24,685 nucleotides of DNA from a virus: positions 1 through 24,685 of the IMG/VR virus record IMGVR_UViG_3300020468_000069, one strand, 5' to 3'. The notes below the pieces were generated by a model. That model was not told where the DNA came from, made no database searches, and was given only the letters and a program-made list of their open reading frames with translations. A program made the position numbers and the translations under genes. Below are positions 18,928-24,685 of this stretch, piece after piece (the first letter of the stretch is position 1; each line of letters opens with the position of its first letter).

Positions 18928-21900
18928 GTAATAACTAGAACCGCCGCCACCCGAACCACTGCTACCACTGCCACTACTAGACGATGAAGTAGAACTAGTA
19001 GATGTTGTTACACCAGTAATTGAAGTTGTTCCGGATGCCGTATCTAATGTTCCGCCTGCAATTCTAATATTAGATTCTGTATACGACGAAACTATGTCTA
19101 TATCAGACACTTTCGCGGCACTTATAAAAATTTCATGCTCGTTTGGAGTTACTTGAAACATGTTACCAAATCTAGAACCACCGTCATTAGGTACTATAAC
19201 AATAGACGAAACAATACCTATCATTTTTCGATGTACATAACCGGCCAATTCTGTAAAATAAAATGTTTCTCCAAAGGCCCAATTAGCAGGATCAAAATAT
19301 TCGTCTATATAACCTACAATTAATGCCTTTATTTCATTATCTGTATATGACGTAGTAGAATTTTTAACTACCTTAAATTTTGCTTGCAATGCATAGTCTG
19401 CTTCTGCACCAAATAGTATTTTCATTTCACAAGGTTTGTAAATAATTGTATCGGACGAAGTTTTTGAACTTTCAATTGATGTAAACATATTTTTTAAATC
19501 TTCTGTTGTATGAGGTAACGGCTTAAAATCTGTACGCCTGTCATTTTTTAACCAATTTGAAAAAGAAGTATAATATGTATTTGTTAAGACAAATGTATCA
19601 ATTATATTTGTAACCGCTGGATCTATTCTTGTTTCTTCACTAGCGGCATGTGTCCATTTAAAATTAAGATTTGATCTTCCGGTATAACTTTTATATGTTA
19701 ATGTTCTAACATGTTCCCAATATGTAGTATTAGTTGGTAAACTTCCTAAATTATTATTTGCCAATGATTTATATTCAGAACCTTCATATTCGACTTTATC
19801 GTTTATTGAATATACTTGAGCTGAAGACCAACTTATAACTGCACTAGGAGTAGCAGGTGTCCAATATGTAGTATTAGTTGGTACATTGCCTGTTGATGTT
19901 TGTAGTGCCTTATAATAATTTCCGTTGTATATTACAACATCATTTACTCCGTAAGATGCAACAGCATTATATTCTAATGCTAAAGGCGGAGGATCTGTCA
20001 TTAATGTTTTATATGTGTAATTACCGTCTTGAACATCTGTTATAAAAATAGTATTAGAACCAACAATAGAATCAAATGCAAACGGATCGTCAATTACAGA
20101 ATCTTTATTATCGTCTGCAAATTTAAGCAATACTCTTCGAGGATCGGTATATCCGTCGTCATATGTATAATATCCTGATATATCAAATTTATAGTCTCCA
20201 GTAAATAACGTGGAGCCTGTGCCTCCACCAGTAGTTGTAAGCGGTACAGAATTTAATTTTAAAATATTAATAGCATCTATAACAGATTTTTTTGATAATT
20301 TGCTTACTTTATTTTCTAATCGTTGATTATAAAACCTTACGTTGCTGACAGAACCAAAATTAAATTTAACCGATCTTGCTAAAAATACCCATTGCGATGC
20401 TTCTTTTTCTATTCTTAACATCCAGCTATGATCACCGTTACTACCTGTGCCGGCAGTTCCAAGATTAAATGCAGTATCTCTAGAAGCACCTAAATTTGCT
20501 ACAGGCACTACTGTCCATGCCATTGTTGTATGATTATAATATAAACCAAATGAATTATTTGCATCTAATTGTGTAGTTATATTTGTTCTTTCGGTTGATG
20601 TAAATTTTTTATTAAATGCAGGTGCTATTCTTTTAATTCTATAACCGGAAGGAATATTTCTAGATAATTGTATCGTACCTAGTCCTTCGGCAGTTTTACC
20701 TGTATAAGCCAATGTGGTATCTGTAACACCTCTACCATCTCCCGAAACACTAACTATGCTTGCCCATTCCGTTTTAGAAGAAGCAGTATAAGCATTAGTA
20801 CCGGCGGTATCGGGCTGAACAAACTCAATGTTAGCTCCTGGTACTAAATATTTTCCTATTGCATCGGTTGTATATGTTCCTAAACTTGCGGTTGTTGCAT
20901 CATCTTGAAAATAACCTGTTGACATTTTATTTGTGCTAGTTACCCTCGACCATGTCCATATGTTACTTGTTTCTGCTTGCAAATAATTAGAAGCAATATA
21001 GCTACCAGAATATTTTTGATAATAAAAATTTTCAACTTCTTTTTCATTCAAATATGATTCTATGTATTGTTCTATAATAGATGATGAAGTCAATGTCGAG
21101 GTAGTAGATAAAGTTGATCGTAATAAAGAATCTTCTAAATAAATGTACCCATCGTCACCAAATATAGTTAAATCTTTATATGTACCAGTCGGATCATTAA
21201 TATCAACATAACGTGTATGTCCACTATGTATTCTGTTTGTACTTTTTATCTTTTTAATATTTGTAGATGCTTGTAATGGATATACTGCATAATCTTCAGC
21301 TGTAACCATTCTATCTTGAGTAGCATATACTTGTGGTGCATTTGTTTGTATAGACGTTAAAGACTCTGTTTCTGTGCTATTTTGAACTGTTTCTTGTAAA
21401 TCCAAAACAACAGTTAAATCGTATAATTGATTGTCGTTTCTACTAAAATAAGGAATAACAATGTTTATATTTTGCATGTCTTCTGGTCTAATAATATACG
21501 ATTCATTGTTTCCTGTTCTGTACCAAGTTCTAATAACATCTTTAGGAGCATTGCCAAATCTTCCATCTGCAAACTTAATAGATATTTGATCGTCGACTCT
21601 TGTAACAACTTCAAATATATTTCTTAAACTATTATCAATAGAATTAAAAATAACATTTGATCCTGTAACAACAGGTACTTTTGTCCAACTTGCAGATACT
21701 GATCCTAACTGGGTCACACTTTGAACCCATACATCGTCGTTTACTACATCGTTTACATTAATATCTATAACTTGATTTTCAATAGGAGATGTGATCAAAA
21801 CATCTTTAAATGCCAATGTTCCTTGTTTAAAATAAAAGAAAAATCCTGTATTTTCACTTGCATTGCCTTTACCATCATTTAGATAAACACATTTAAATGA

Positions 21901-22593
21901 TGCATTAGGATCAGGATAAGGTTCTACATAACCAGCAGTATTTAAATTAACATTGCATACCTCAAATCCGGTTGACACTCCGTTAACATTAGCATTAAAT
22001 GAATAAACAACATCTTGCCCTGTCAACGAATTTAGAGTATAAATTTCTGTTTTAATACCATTATATGTTCCTGAATTAAATGGAGTACCAAACTGATTTG
22101 TAGATGTTAGCACAGAATTTACAATTAAAAGAAATTGTTCATAAGCATTTGCATTTGTAGCATCGTTCCATAATACTTCTACATTAGAAAGATTATTGCC
22201 GTCCGAATCTATTAATATTTCTGTAGTTTTTACTGATTTTACTTTAGCTACTCCTTTTGAATTAATTGATCGTTTTGGATTATATCCTAAAAATCTAGCC
22301 AATCGTAACACTGATTCTCTAGAAGTAGCAGTTTCCATAAAATTTTCACGAGAAGAAAAATCGATTCTAAATGCTAGACTATGTCCTAAATATGCAATAA
22401 GATCTATTAAACTTACAAATTCTGAAGATTGAATCCAATCGTTATAATCTTCTGGATAATTTAATCTAATGTAATCGACCATTGCCGATTTAATTGTATC
22501 AAAATCGTATGCTTTAAAATTTGCTTGGGCAAACGATTGATATACCGCCGTGTAATCTTCTGCGGCAAATAACACATCTTGTCTTGTTGCCAT
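18925..22593 (-). CDS. 6: Baseplate wedge protein gp6, enlarged (1222 aa)
   Basis: T4 gp6 forms the inner ring of the baseplate and holds the wedges together. Three segments support the identification. Residues 57-106 contain SSEFVSLIDLIAYLGHSLAF and ENFMETATSRESVLRLARFL. Residues about 428-475 contain VTAEDYAVYPLQ, STNRIHSGHTRYVDINDPTG and FGDDGYIY. Residues about 1067-1165 contain SYTDNEIKALIVGYIDEYF, WAFGETFYFTELAGYVHRK, VSSIVIVPNDGGSRFGNMF and HEIFISAA. T4 gp6 is about 660 residues. The extra length lies mainly between the second and third segments and includes two tandem CBM5/12-like units (about 873-916 and 921-963). The protein ends in an unusual Ser/Gly tail (about 1188-1222) finishing in GGGGSSYY. 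The Shine-Dalgarno TAGGAA uses the gp25 stop codon as its first three bases. Confidence 0.95.
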   Translation of the reverse strand: MATRQDVLFAAEDYTAVYQSFAQANFKAYDFDTIKSAMVDYIRLNYPEDYNDWIQSSEFVSLIDLIAYLGHSLAFRIDFSSRENFMETATSRESVLRLARFLGYNPKRSINSKGVAKVKSVKTTEILIDSDGNNLSNVEVLWNDATNANAYEQFLLIVNSVLTSTNQFGTPFNSGTYNGIKTEIYTLNSLTGQDVVYSFNANVNGVSTGFEVCNVNLNTAGYVEPYPDPNASFKCVYLNDGKGNASENTGFFFYFKQGTLAFKDVLITSPIENQVIDINVNDVVNDDVWVQSVTQLGSVSASWTKVPVVTGSNVIFNSIDNSLRNIFEVVTRVDDQISIKFADGRFGNAPKDVIRTWYRTGNNESYIIRPEDMQNINIVIPYFSRNDNQLYDLTVVLDLQETVQNSTETESLTSIQTNAPQVYATQDRMVTAEDYAVYPLQASTNIKKIKSTNRIHSGHTRYVDINDPTGTYKDLTIFGDDGYIYLEDSLLRSTLSTTSTLTSSSIIEQYIESYLNEKEVENFYYQKYSGSYIASNYLQAETSNIWTWSRVTSTNKMSTGYFQDDATTASLGTYTTDAIGKYLVPGANIEFVQPDTAGTNAYTASSKTEWASIVSVSGDGRGVTDTTLAYTGKTAEGLGTIQLSRNIPSGYRIKRIAPAFNKKFTSTERTNITTQLDANNSFGLYYNHTTMAWTVVPVANLGASRDTAFNLGTAGTGSNGDHSWMLRIEKEASQWVFLARSVKFNFGSVSNVRFYNQRLENKVSKLSKKSVIDAINILKLNSVPLTTTGGGTGSTLFTGDYKFDISGYYTYDDGYTDPRRVLLKFADDNKDSVIDDPFAFDSIVGSNTIFITDVQDGNYTYKTLMTDPPPLALEYNAVASYGVNDVVIYNGNYYKALQTSTGNVPTNTTYWTPATPSAVISWSSAQVYSINDKVEYEGSEYKSLANNNLGSLPTNTTYWEHVRTLTYKSYTGRSNLNFKWTHAASEETRIDPAVTNIIDTFVLTNTYYTSFSNWLKNDRRTDFKPLPHTTEDLKNMFTSIESSKTSSDTIIYKPCEMKILFGAEADYALQAKFKVVKNSTTSYTDNEIKALIVGYIDEYFDPANWAFGETFYFTELAGYVHRKMIGIVSSIVIVPNDGGSRFGNMFQVTPNEHEIFISAAKVSDIDIVSSYTESNIRIAGGTLDTASGTTSITGVTTSTSSTSSSSSGSGSSGSGGGGSSYY
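19717..19739. repeat. 23-bp perfect direct repeat, copy 1 (inside gp6)
   Basis: The bases from ccaatatgta to agttggta are identical to 19861-19883. The two copies are 144 bases apart, exactly 48 codons and in frame. Each encodes the LPTNTTYW or VPTNTTYW end of a CBM5/12-like unit, so the repeat marks a tandem duplication or gene-conversion tract. Confidence 0.9.
19861..19883. repeat. 23-bp perfect direct repeat, copy 2 (inside gp6)
   Basis: This is the second copy of the repeat at 19717-19739. It encodes the VPTNTTYW end of the upstream CBM5/12-like unit of gp6. The rest of the two units has diverged at DNA level, so the identity is confined to this tract. Confidence 0.9.
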
Positions 22594-22606
22594 TTAGTTA
22601 TTCCTA
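22594..22606 (-). promoter_or_regulatory. Stop codon reused in ribosome site (gp25 to gp6)
   Basis: On the minus strand this reads TAGGAATAACTAA followed by ATG. The TAG stop of gp25 is the first half of the TAGGAA ribosome site of gp6, a variant of the two junctions at 1828 and 18914. It supports the gp6 start at 22593. Confidence 0.72.
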
Positions 22607-22975
22607 TTCTGCTTCAGATAAGTTTCGATCAAAATTAATAGATAAGATATCTTCTTGATCAGTTGGTGTATATCTTAATCTCATCTGAACGCTAATTGCA
22701 TTTTGATTACTATAAGTAACCACTTCTCGTAAATTCCATCTAGGATCTTGTGATACAATATCAACACAATCTTCTTTTACTGCATCTTCAACTGTATCAT
22801 CATAAGGTTCAAATAATAAATCCCATATTAAAGAACCATACGAAGGATCCATTAATCTTTCACCTTTTTTAGTGTTAAAATGATTTGTTAAATCTTGTTT
22901 GGCAAGGTCCATATCTTTTAATTTCCTTACTGGTGTTTTAGAAGAATATCCCTTGAATATAACTTTTGTTGCCAT
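22604..22975 (-). CDS. 25: Baseplate wedge protein gp25 (lysozyme-like / TssE family)
   Basis: This 123-residue protein matches the T4 gp25 family (132 residues in T4), a baseplate wedge subunit related to P2 gpW and the type VI secretion protein TssE, which nucleates sheath assembly. Diagnostic residues are NTKKGERLMDPSYGSLIWDL (35-54), LLFEPYDDTVEDA (53-65) and QDPRW (76-80), where DPR occupies the place of the family's EPR signature. The C-terminal beta part includes VQMRLRYTPT. It is the first gene of the leftward operon. The ATG at 22975 is preceded by GGAAC at a spacing of about five bases, and a late-type CTAAATA element lies 19 bases upstream. Its role in the old T4 literature as a lysozyme is not supported by the family's structural work. 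Confidence 0.96.
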   Translation of the reverse strand: MATKVIFKGYSSKTPVRKLKDMDLAKQDLTNHFNTKKGERLMDPSYGSLIWDLLFEPYDDTVEDAVKEDCVDIVSQDPRWNLREVVTYSNQNAISVQMRLRYTPTDQEDILSINFDRNLSEAE

Positions 22976-22993
22976 AATTGTTCCAACTTATTA

Positions 22994-23000
22994 TATTTAG
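22994..23000 (-). promoter_or_regulatory. Late-type promoter element upstream of gp25
   Basis: Reading leftwards, CTAAATA is followed by TAATAAGTTGGAAC and then the gp25 ATG. The heptamer matches the late element reported for T4-like cyanophages. The 14 bases beginning TAAATAT closely resemble those at the TATAAATA element at 7082-7089 (TAAATATTAATAAGG), differing by a one-base gap up to the AAG. Transcription would start near 22987 with a leader of about 12 bases containing the ribosome site. No -35 element is expected for this promoter class. Confidence 0.65.
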
Positions 23001-23032
23001 TAAAAAATAAACCACATATTTAATATTTTTGG

Positions 23033-23060
23033 TTGACATTTGATCTTAAGAGTATATAAT
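23033..23060 (+). promoter_or_regulatory. Consensus sigma-70 promoter driving the rightward cluster
   Basis: TTGACA (23033-23038) and TATAAT (23055-23060) are both full consensus hexamers separated by 16 bases. The expected start of transcription is near 23067, leaving a leader of about 30 bases before the ATG at 23098. A host-polymerase promoter of this strength is typical of T4-type early genes. The spacer contains the palindrome TCTTAAGA, which could be an operator, but no repressor is evident. Confidence 0.88.
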
Positions 23061-23097
23061 ACTTGTAAAAGTAGTTAATCATATAACAAATGAGCAT

Positions 23098-23343
23098 ATG
23101 AATGATTATAACCGCGGTAAACGTGACATTATGTTAGAAATGGCAAAAGAAGATTTGATTAACGTAGCAACAAGAATTGCTGTGTTAGAAAACGATCTCG
23201 ATGGTGCCCGAAAAACAAAGTGGGAGCTAGTTAATAAGATTCGTTTGCTAGAAAACAATGCGGCTTTTGAGTGTGTAGAAAAAGGAGAAGCATTAACCCT
23301 TCATGAAAAGATTAACATTATTAAGGAAGGATTTACTGTATAG
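23098..23343 (+). CDS. Small coiled-coil protein, unknown function (81 aa)
   Basis: This is the first gene of the rightward cluster, about 37 bases after a consensus sigma-70 promoter, so it is probably expressed early by host RNA polymerase. It begins MNDYNRGKRDIMLEMAK, and residues about 24-55 (IAVLENDLDGARKTKWELV onwards) show heptad spacing of Val, Leu and Ile typical of a coiled coil. I do not recognise the family. No clear Shine-Dalgarno precedes the ATG. A three-codon frame (ATG AGC ATA TGA, 23090-23101) overlaps the start by ATGA and could couple initiation, but this is speculative. The TAG stop overlaps a GATAAATA element. Confidence 0.75.
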   Translation: MNDYNRGKRDIMLEMAKEDLINVATRIAVLENDLDGARKTKWELVNKIRLLENNAAFECVEKGEALTLHEKINIIKEGFTV

Positions 23344-23350
23344 ATAAATA
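23343..23350 (+). promoter_or_regulatory. Possible late-type element before the 155-aa gene
   Basis: GATAAATA overlaps the last base of the TAG stop of the 81-residue gene and lies 24 bases before the ATG at 23375, with an AGGA ribosome site between. It differs from the T4 late octamer at one position. In such AT-rich DNA a chance match is possible. Confidence 0.35.
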
Positions 23351-23374
23351 ATTTAAACAGTTTAGGACAGTTAT

Positions 23375-23842
23375 ATGAAAATCAACGACATTGTCAACGA
23401 AGCATCTTTTAAATTTTCTCCCGAAGACTTTAAAGATACAGAAAAGTATAGTGTACCTTTTGAGGATATGACAAGATTTGCTCAATTCTTAGCAAGGCAA
23501 ATGGAAATTATGGGTGTCTCAAAAGAGATGGCGGAAAAGTTATATAATGCAGCAGAATCAGGTAATGATAGTTGGATTCATAGATTTGGAAAAAGTCCTA
23601 AACTTAAAAATCTTATCGGTCATAGTATTAATACTGCAATGACATCCAATTTAGTTGCAATTCAAAAAGCAATGGGATTACATGCAGGCATTCTTAACCT
23701 TAAAAAGAAAAGTCCTAGCAAACCATCGCCTACACCAGACGATATGCTACCCGGCGGACCAGACGACGAAGAAGCAAGAGATCGTCGAAGTGCAGCCGCA
23801 TTTGGACCTCCAACAGATCCACGTGGTATTAGATCATACTAA
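23375..23842 (+). CDS. Hypothetical phage protein with disordered C terminus (155 aa)
   Basis: The start is supported by TTTAGGA about seven bases upstream of the ATG. Residues 1-110 look helical and folded, with MTRFAQFLARQMEIMG, EMAEKLYNAAESGNDSWIHR and NLIGHSINTAMTSNLVAIQ. From about residue 111 the chain becomes rich in Pro, Asp, Arg and Gly (KKKSPSKPSPTPDD, GPDDEEARDRRS, PPTDPRG) and is probably disordered. There is no membrane segment. No family was recognised. The helical part followed by a charged flexible tail would fit a small binding or scaffold-type protein, but that is only an inference. The next gene starts three bases after its stop, so the two are probably translationally coupled. 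Confidence 0.78.
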   Translation: MKINDIVNEASFKFSPEDFKDTEKYSVPFEDMTRFAQFLARQMEIMGVSKEMAEKLYNAAESGNDSWIHRFGKSPKLKNLIGHSINTAMTSNLVAIQKAMGLHAGILNLKKKSPSKPSPTPDDMLPGGPDDEEARDRRSAAAFGPPTDPRGIRSY

Positions 23843-23845
23843 ATT

Positions 23846-24064
23846 ATGAAAGAACTATTAGATCAACTACGAGTTGTTTTTGAAAAATCAGAATCTCGTA
23901 TTACCCAACTCGTGGGTAAATGTAACGAGCTAGAACAAGAAAACGACAGACTTCGTGCAGAACTTCGAGACGAAGGATACATCATTAAAATAAACAGAAA
24001 CTATGATAGGTCTAGAAAGTATGACAGAAGCAAATCCCAACGAGAGTTCGACTGCGATTTTTGA
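23846..24064 (+). CDS. Small coiled-coil protein (72 aa)
   Basis: The start lies three bases after the preceding stop, and no Shine-Dalgarno is visible, which suggests translational coupling. Residues about 5-45 form a convincing coiled coil (LLDQLRVVFEKSES, LVGKCNELEQENDRLRAEL), probably dimerising. The C-terminal 25 residues are basic and polar (INRNYDRSRKYDRSKSQRE), possibly nucleic-acid binding, although this is inferred only from charge. Its last 62 bases overlap the annotated start of the next gene in another frame, so one of the two ends may be over-called. Function is unknown. Confidence 0.65.
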   Translation: MKELLDQLRVVFEKSESRITQLVGKCNELEQENDRLRAELRDEGYIIKINRNYDRSRKYDRSKSQREFDCDF

Positions 24065-24413
24065 TTGGGCAAATAGATTTCATAAAACATTTAGAGAATT
24101 AAAACACAAAGGATTAGACATACAGACACTCCGTGTCTTTAGAAACTTAATATGTAGAGACGGTTTTTCGTTTTCCCTCCAAGCAGGTCCTGCACATTAT
24201 TCAGAACCAAAAGCAATAGCAGAAAAATATGATGCCTGGGAAATAGGTTATCCTTCTGACGTAGAACCACTATGGTTAGACTGGCAAGAGCCGGGACATG
24301 GTCCAACAGAAAGTGTATACGGTTGGGTGCCAAATGATGTTGTTAATGCAGTAATACAAAAACATGGTGGTATTGATGAAAGAGAATTTATCTTAGAGAA
24401 GCTTCTAAAATAA
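24003..24413 (+). CDS. Conserved phage hypothetical protein (136 aa; start uncertain)
   Basis: The body of the protein is FDWANRFHKTFRELKHKG, then LRVFRNLICRDGFSFSLQAG, YDAWEIGYPS and SVYGWVPNDVVNAVIQKHGG. I associate the pattern of a sensitive-to-position Q-A-G-x-x-x-Y-S-E-P segment plus a closing VYGxVPxDVVxxVIxxHGG with a small conserved protein found in many marine T4-like phages, with no known function. Two starts are possible: ATG at 24003, which overlaps the upstream gene by 62 bases, and ATG at 24021, which has GAAAG just upstream and shortens the overlap to 44 bases. I cannot choose between them, and the second is slightly favoured by the upstream purines. The stop TAA lies inside an ATAAATA element. 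Confidence 0.75.
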   Translation: MIGLESMTEANPNESSTAIFDWANRFHKTFRELKHKGLDIQTLRVFRNLICRDGFSFSLQAGPAHYSEPKAIAEKYDAWEIGYPSDVEPLWLDWQEPGHGPTESVYGWVPNDVVNAVIQKHGGIDEREFILEKLLK

Positions 24414-24423
24414 ATACGGTATC

Positions 24424-24582
24424 ATGACTGAAGCACAAGTAGAAGATCATTTAGATGAACGACAAGAGCTAGAGCAGGAACGAGATTATTACAAGGATAG
24501 GTGCACAGAGTTAACACGGCAATTAGAAATTGCTAATAAAGAATTAAAAAGAATAGAAGATACTTATTTCAGAAACAACTAA
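24424..24582 (+). CDS. Very small coiled-coil protein (52 aa)
   Basis: An ATG at 24424 opens a 52-codon frame ending in TAA at 24580-24582. The product is almost entirely charged and helical (VEDHLDERQELEQERDYY, ELTRQLEIANKELKRIED), consistent with a coiled coil. No good Shine-Dalgarno is visible. The gap from the preceding stop is 10 bases. The stop overlaps the start of the PRPP synthetase gene by one base (TAATG), which is a typical coupled arrangement and supports both genes. It is similar in style, though not obviously in sequence, to the 72- and 81-residue neighbours. Function is unknown. Confidence 0.7.
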   Translation: MTEAQVEDHLDERQELEQERDYYKDRCTELTRQLEIANKELKRIEDTYFRNN

Positions 24583-24685
24583 TGAAACTGATAACAGGTA
24601 ATGCAAACAGAAAGCTAGCCGAAGACATAGCCGGCTTAGCAGGTATAAATTTATGCGAAACTTTAGTGACCCGGTTCGCAGACAA
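24582..24685 (+). CDS. prs: Ribose-phosphate pyrophosphokinase (PRPP synthetase), N-terminal fragment
   Basis: The frame starts at the ATG overlapping the previous stop (TAATG) and stays open to the window edge, giving 34 codons. The translation opens MKLITGNANRKLAEDIAG and continues to a TRFAD segment. This matches the N terminus of PRPP synthetases (E. coli Prs has MKLFAGNA, ELAQ and RFSDGE at the same spacing). The family makes 5-phosphoribosyl-1-pyrophosphate from ribose-5-phosphate and ATP for nucleotide and NAD synthesis. The catalytic and PRPP-binding loops lie beyond the edge, so activity cannot be judged. In several T4-like phages prs sits beside nadV (nicotinamide phosphoribosyltransferase) in an NAD-salvage pair, which may be what follows here. 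Confidence 0.88.
   Translation, partial: MKLITGNANRKLAEDIAGLAGINLCETLVTRFAD

Larger units (their letters stand above)
22976..23097. other. Divergent intergenic region between late and early gene clusters
   Basis: This 122-base AT-rich gap separates leftward gp25 from the rightward small-gene cluster. It is the only sizeable gap in the window. It holds a leftward late-type promoter element, a rightward consensus sigma-70 promoter and an 8-bp palindrome (TCTTAAGA, 23044-23051) inside the sigma-70 spacer. No reading frame or structured RNA was seen. Confidence 0.85.

Noticed and set aside
22604-22975. gp25 as a true lysozyme
   Set aside because: The T4 gp25 family was once called lysozyme-like, but the sequence shows only the gpW/TssE-type structural signature and no recognisable muramidase catalytic set.
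23079-23101. Inverted repeat TCATAT / ATATGA around the first early start codon
   Set aside because: The stem is only six A/T-rich base pairs with an 11-base loop, too weak to claim as a regulatory hairpin.
23655-23849. 64-codon plus-strand frame overlapping the 155-residue gene
   Set aside because: It is in another frame of a gene with a good ribosome site, has no start signal, and its product looks like a shifted translation of the Pro/Asp-rich tail.
1-24685. tRNA genes, CRISPR arrays, insertion sequences, attachment sites or integrase
   Set aside because: None was seen. The late region is coding from end to end and the small gaps hold only ribosome sites and promoters.

Overview
The window is part of the genome of a T4-like (myovirus-type) tailed phage, most likely marine. 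Two baseplate genes are recognisable by sequence: gp25 and gp6. The remaining late genes are large beta-rich modular structural proteins of the kind seen in cyanophage and pelagiphage-type T4-like phages. The DNA is strongly AT-rich (about one third G+C by eye), genes are separated by roughly 10-22 bases or overlap, and no tRNA, rRNA, CRISPR array or insertion sequence was seen. The host cannot be determined from the sequence.

Left part (1-22975, minus strand): a late structural operon transcribed leftwards in the order gp25 (22604-22975), gp6 (18925-22593), a giant 3942-residue protein in the position T4 uses for gp7 (7085-18913), a 210-residue structural protein (6430-7062), a 1526-residue tail fibre with a C-terminal self-cleaving chaperone-like domain (1839-6419), a 556-residue tail or adhesin protein (157-1827) and the first 48 codons of a further gene (1-145) that runs off the edge. 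Together these would make the baseplate wedge and the host-contact apparatus. A late-type promoter (CTAAATA) precedes gp25, and a perfect T4-type late octamer (TATAAATA) overlaps the end of the giant gene just before the 210-residue gene.

Divergent switch (22976-23097): a 122-base region carrying the leftward late promoter and, facing right, a full-consensus sigma-70 promoter (TTGACA, 16 bases, TATAAT). It looks like an early/late transcription boundary.

Right part (23098-24685, plus strand): tightly packed small genes (81, 155, 72, 136 and 52 residues), several with coiled-coil character and none with a recognised function, followed by the start of a ribose-phosphate pyrophosphokinase (PRPP synthetase) gene cut by the window edge. 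This is probably an early, host-takeover and nucleotide or NAD metabolism segment.

The most unusual content is the giant baseplate-position protein. It combines a plastocyanin-like module with copper-ligand-type residues, a second ligand-less copy, several CBM5/12-like small modules, a CBM4/9-like jelly-roll, GxGY repeats and a four-cysteine site. The same CBM5/12-like module occurs as a tandem pair inside the enlarged gp6, where a 23-bp perfect DNA repeat marks the duplication.
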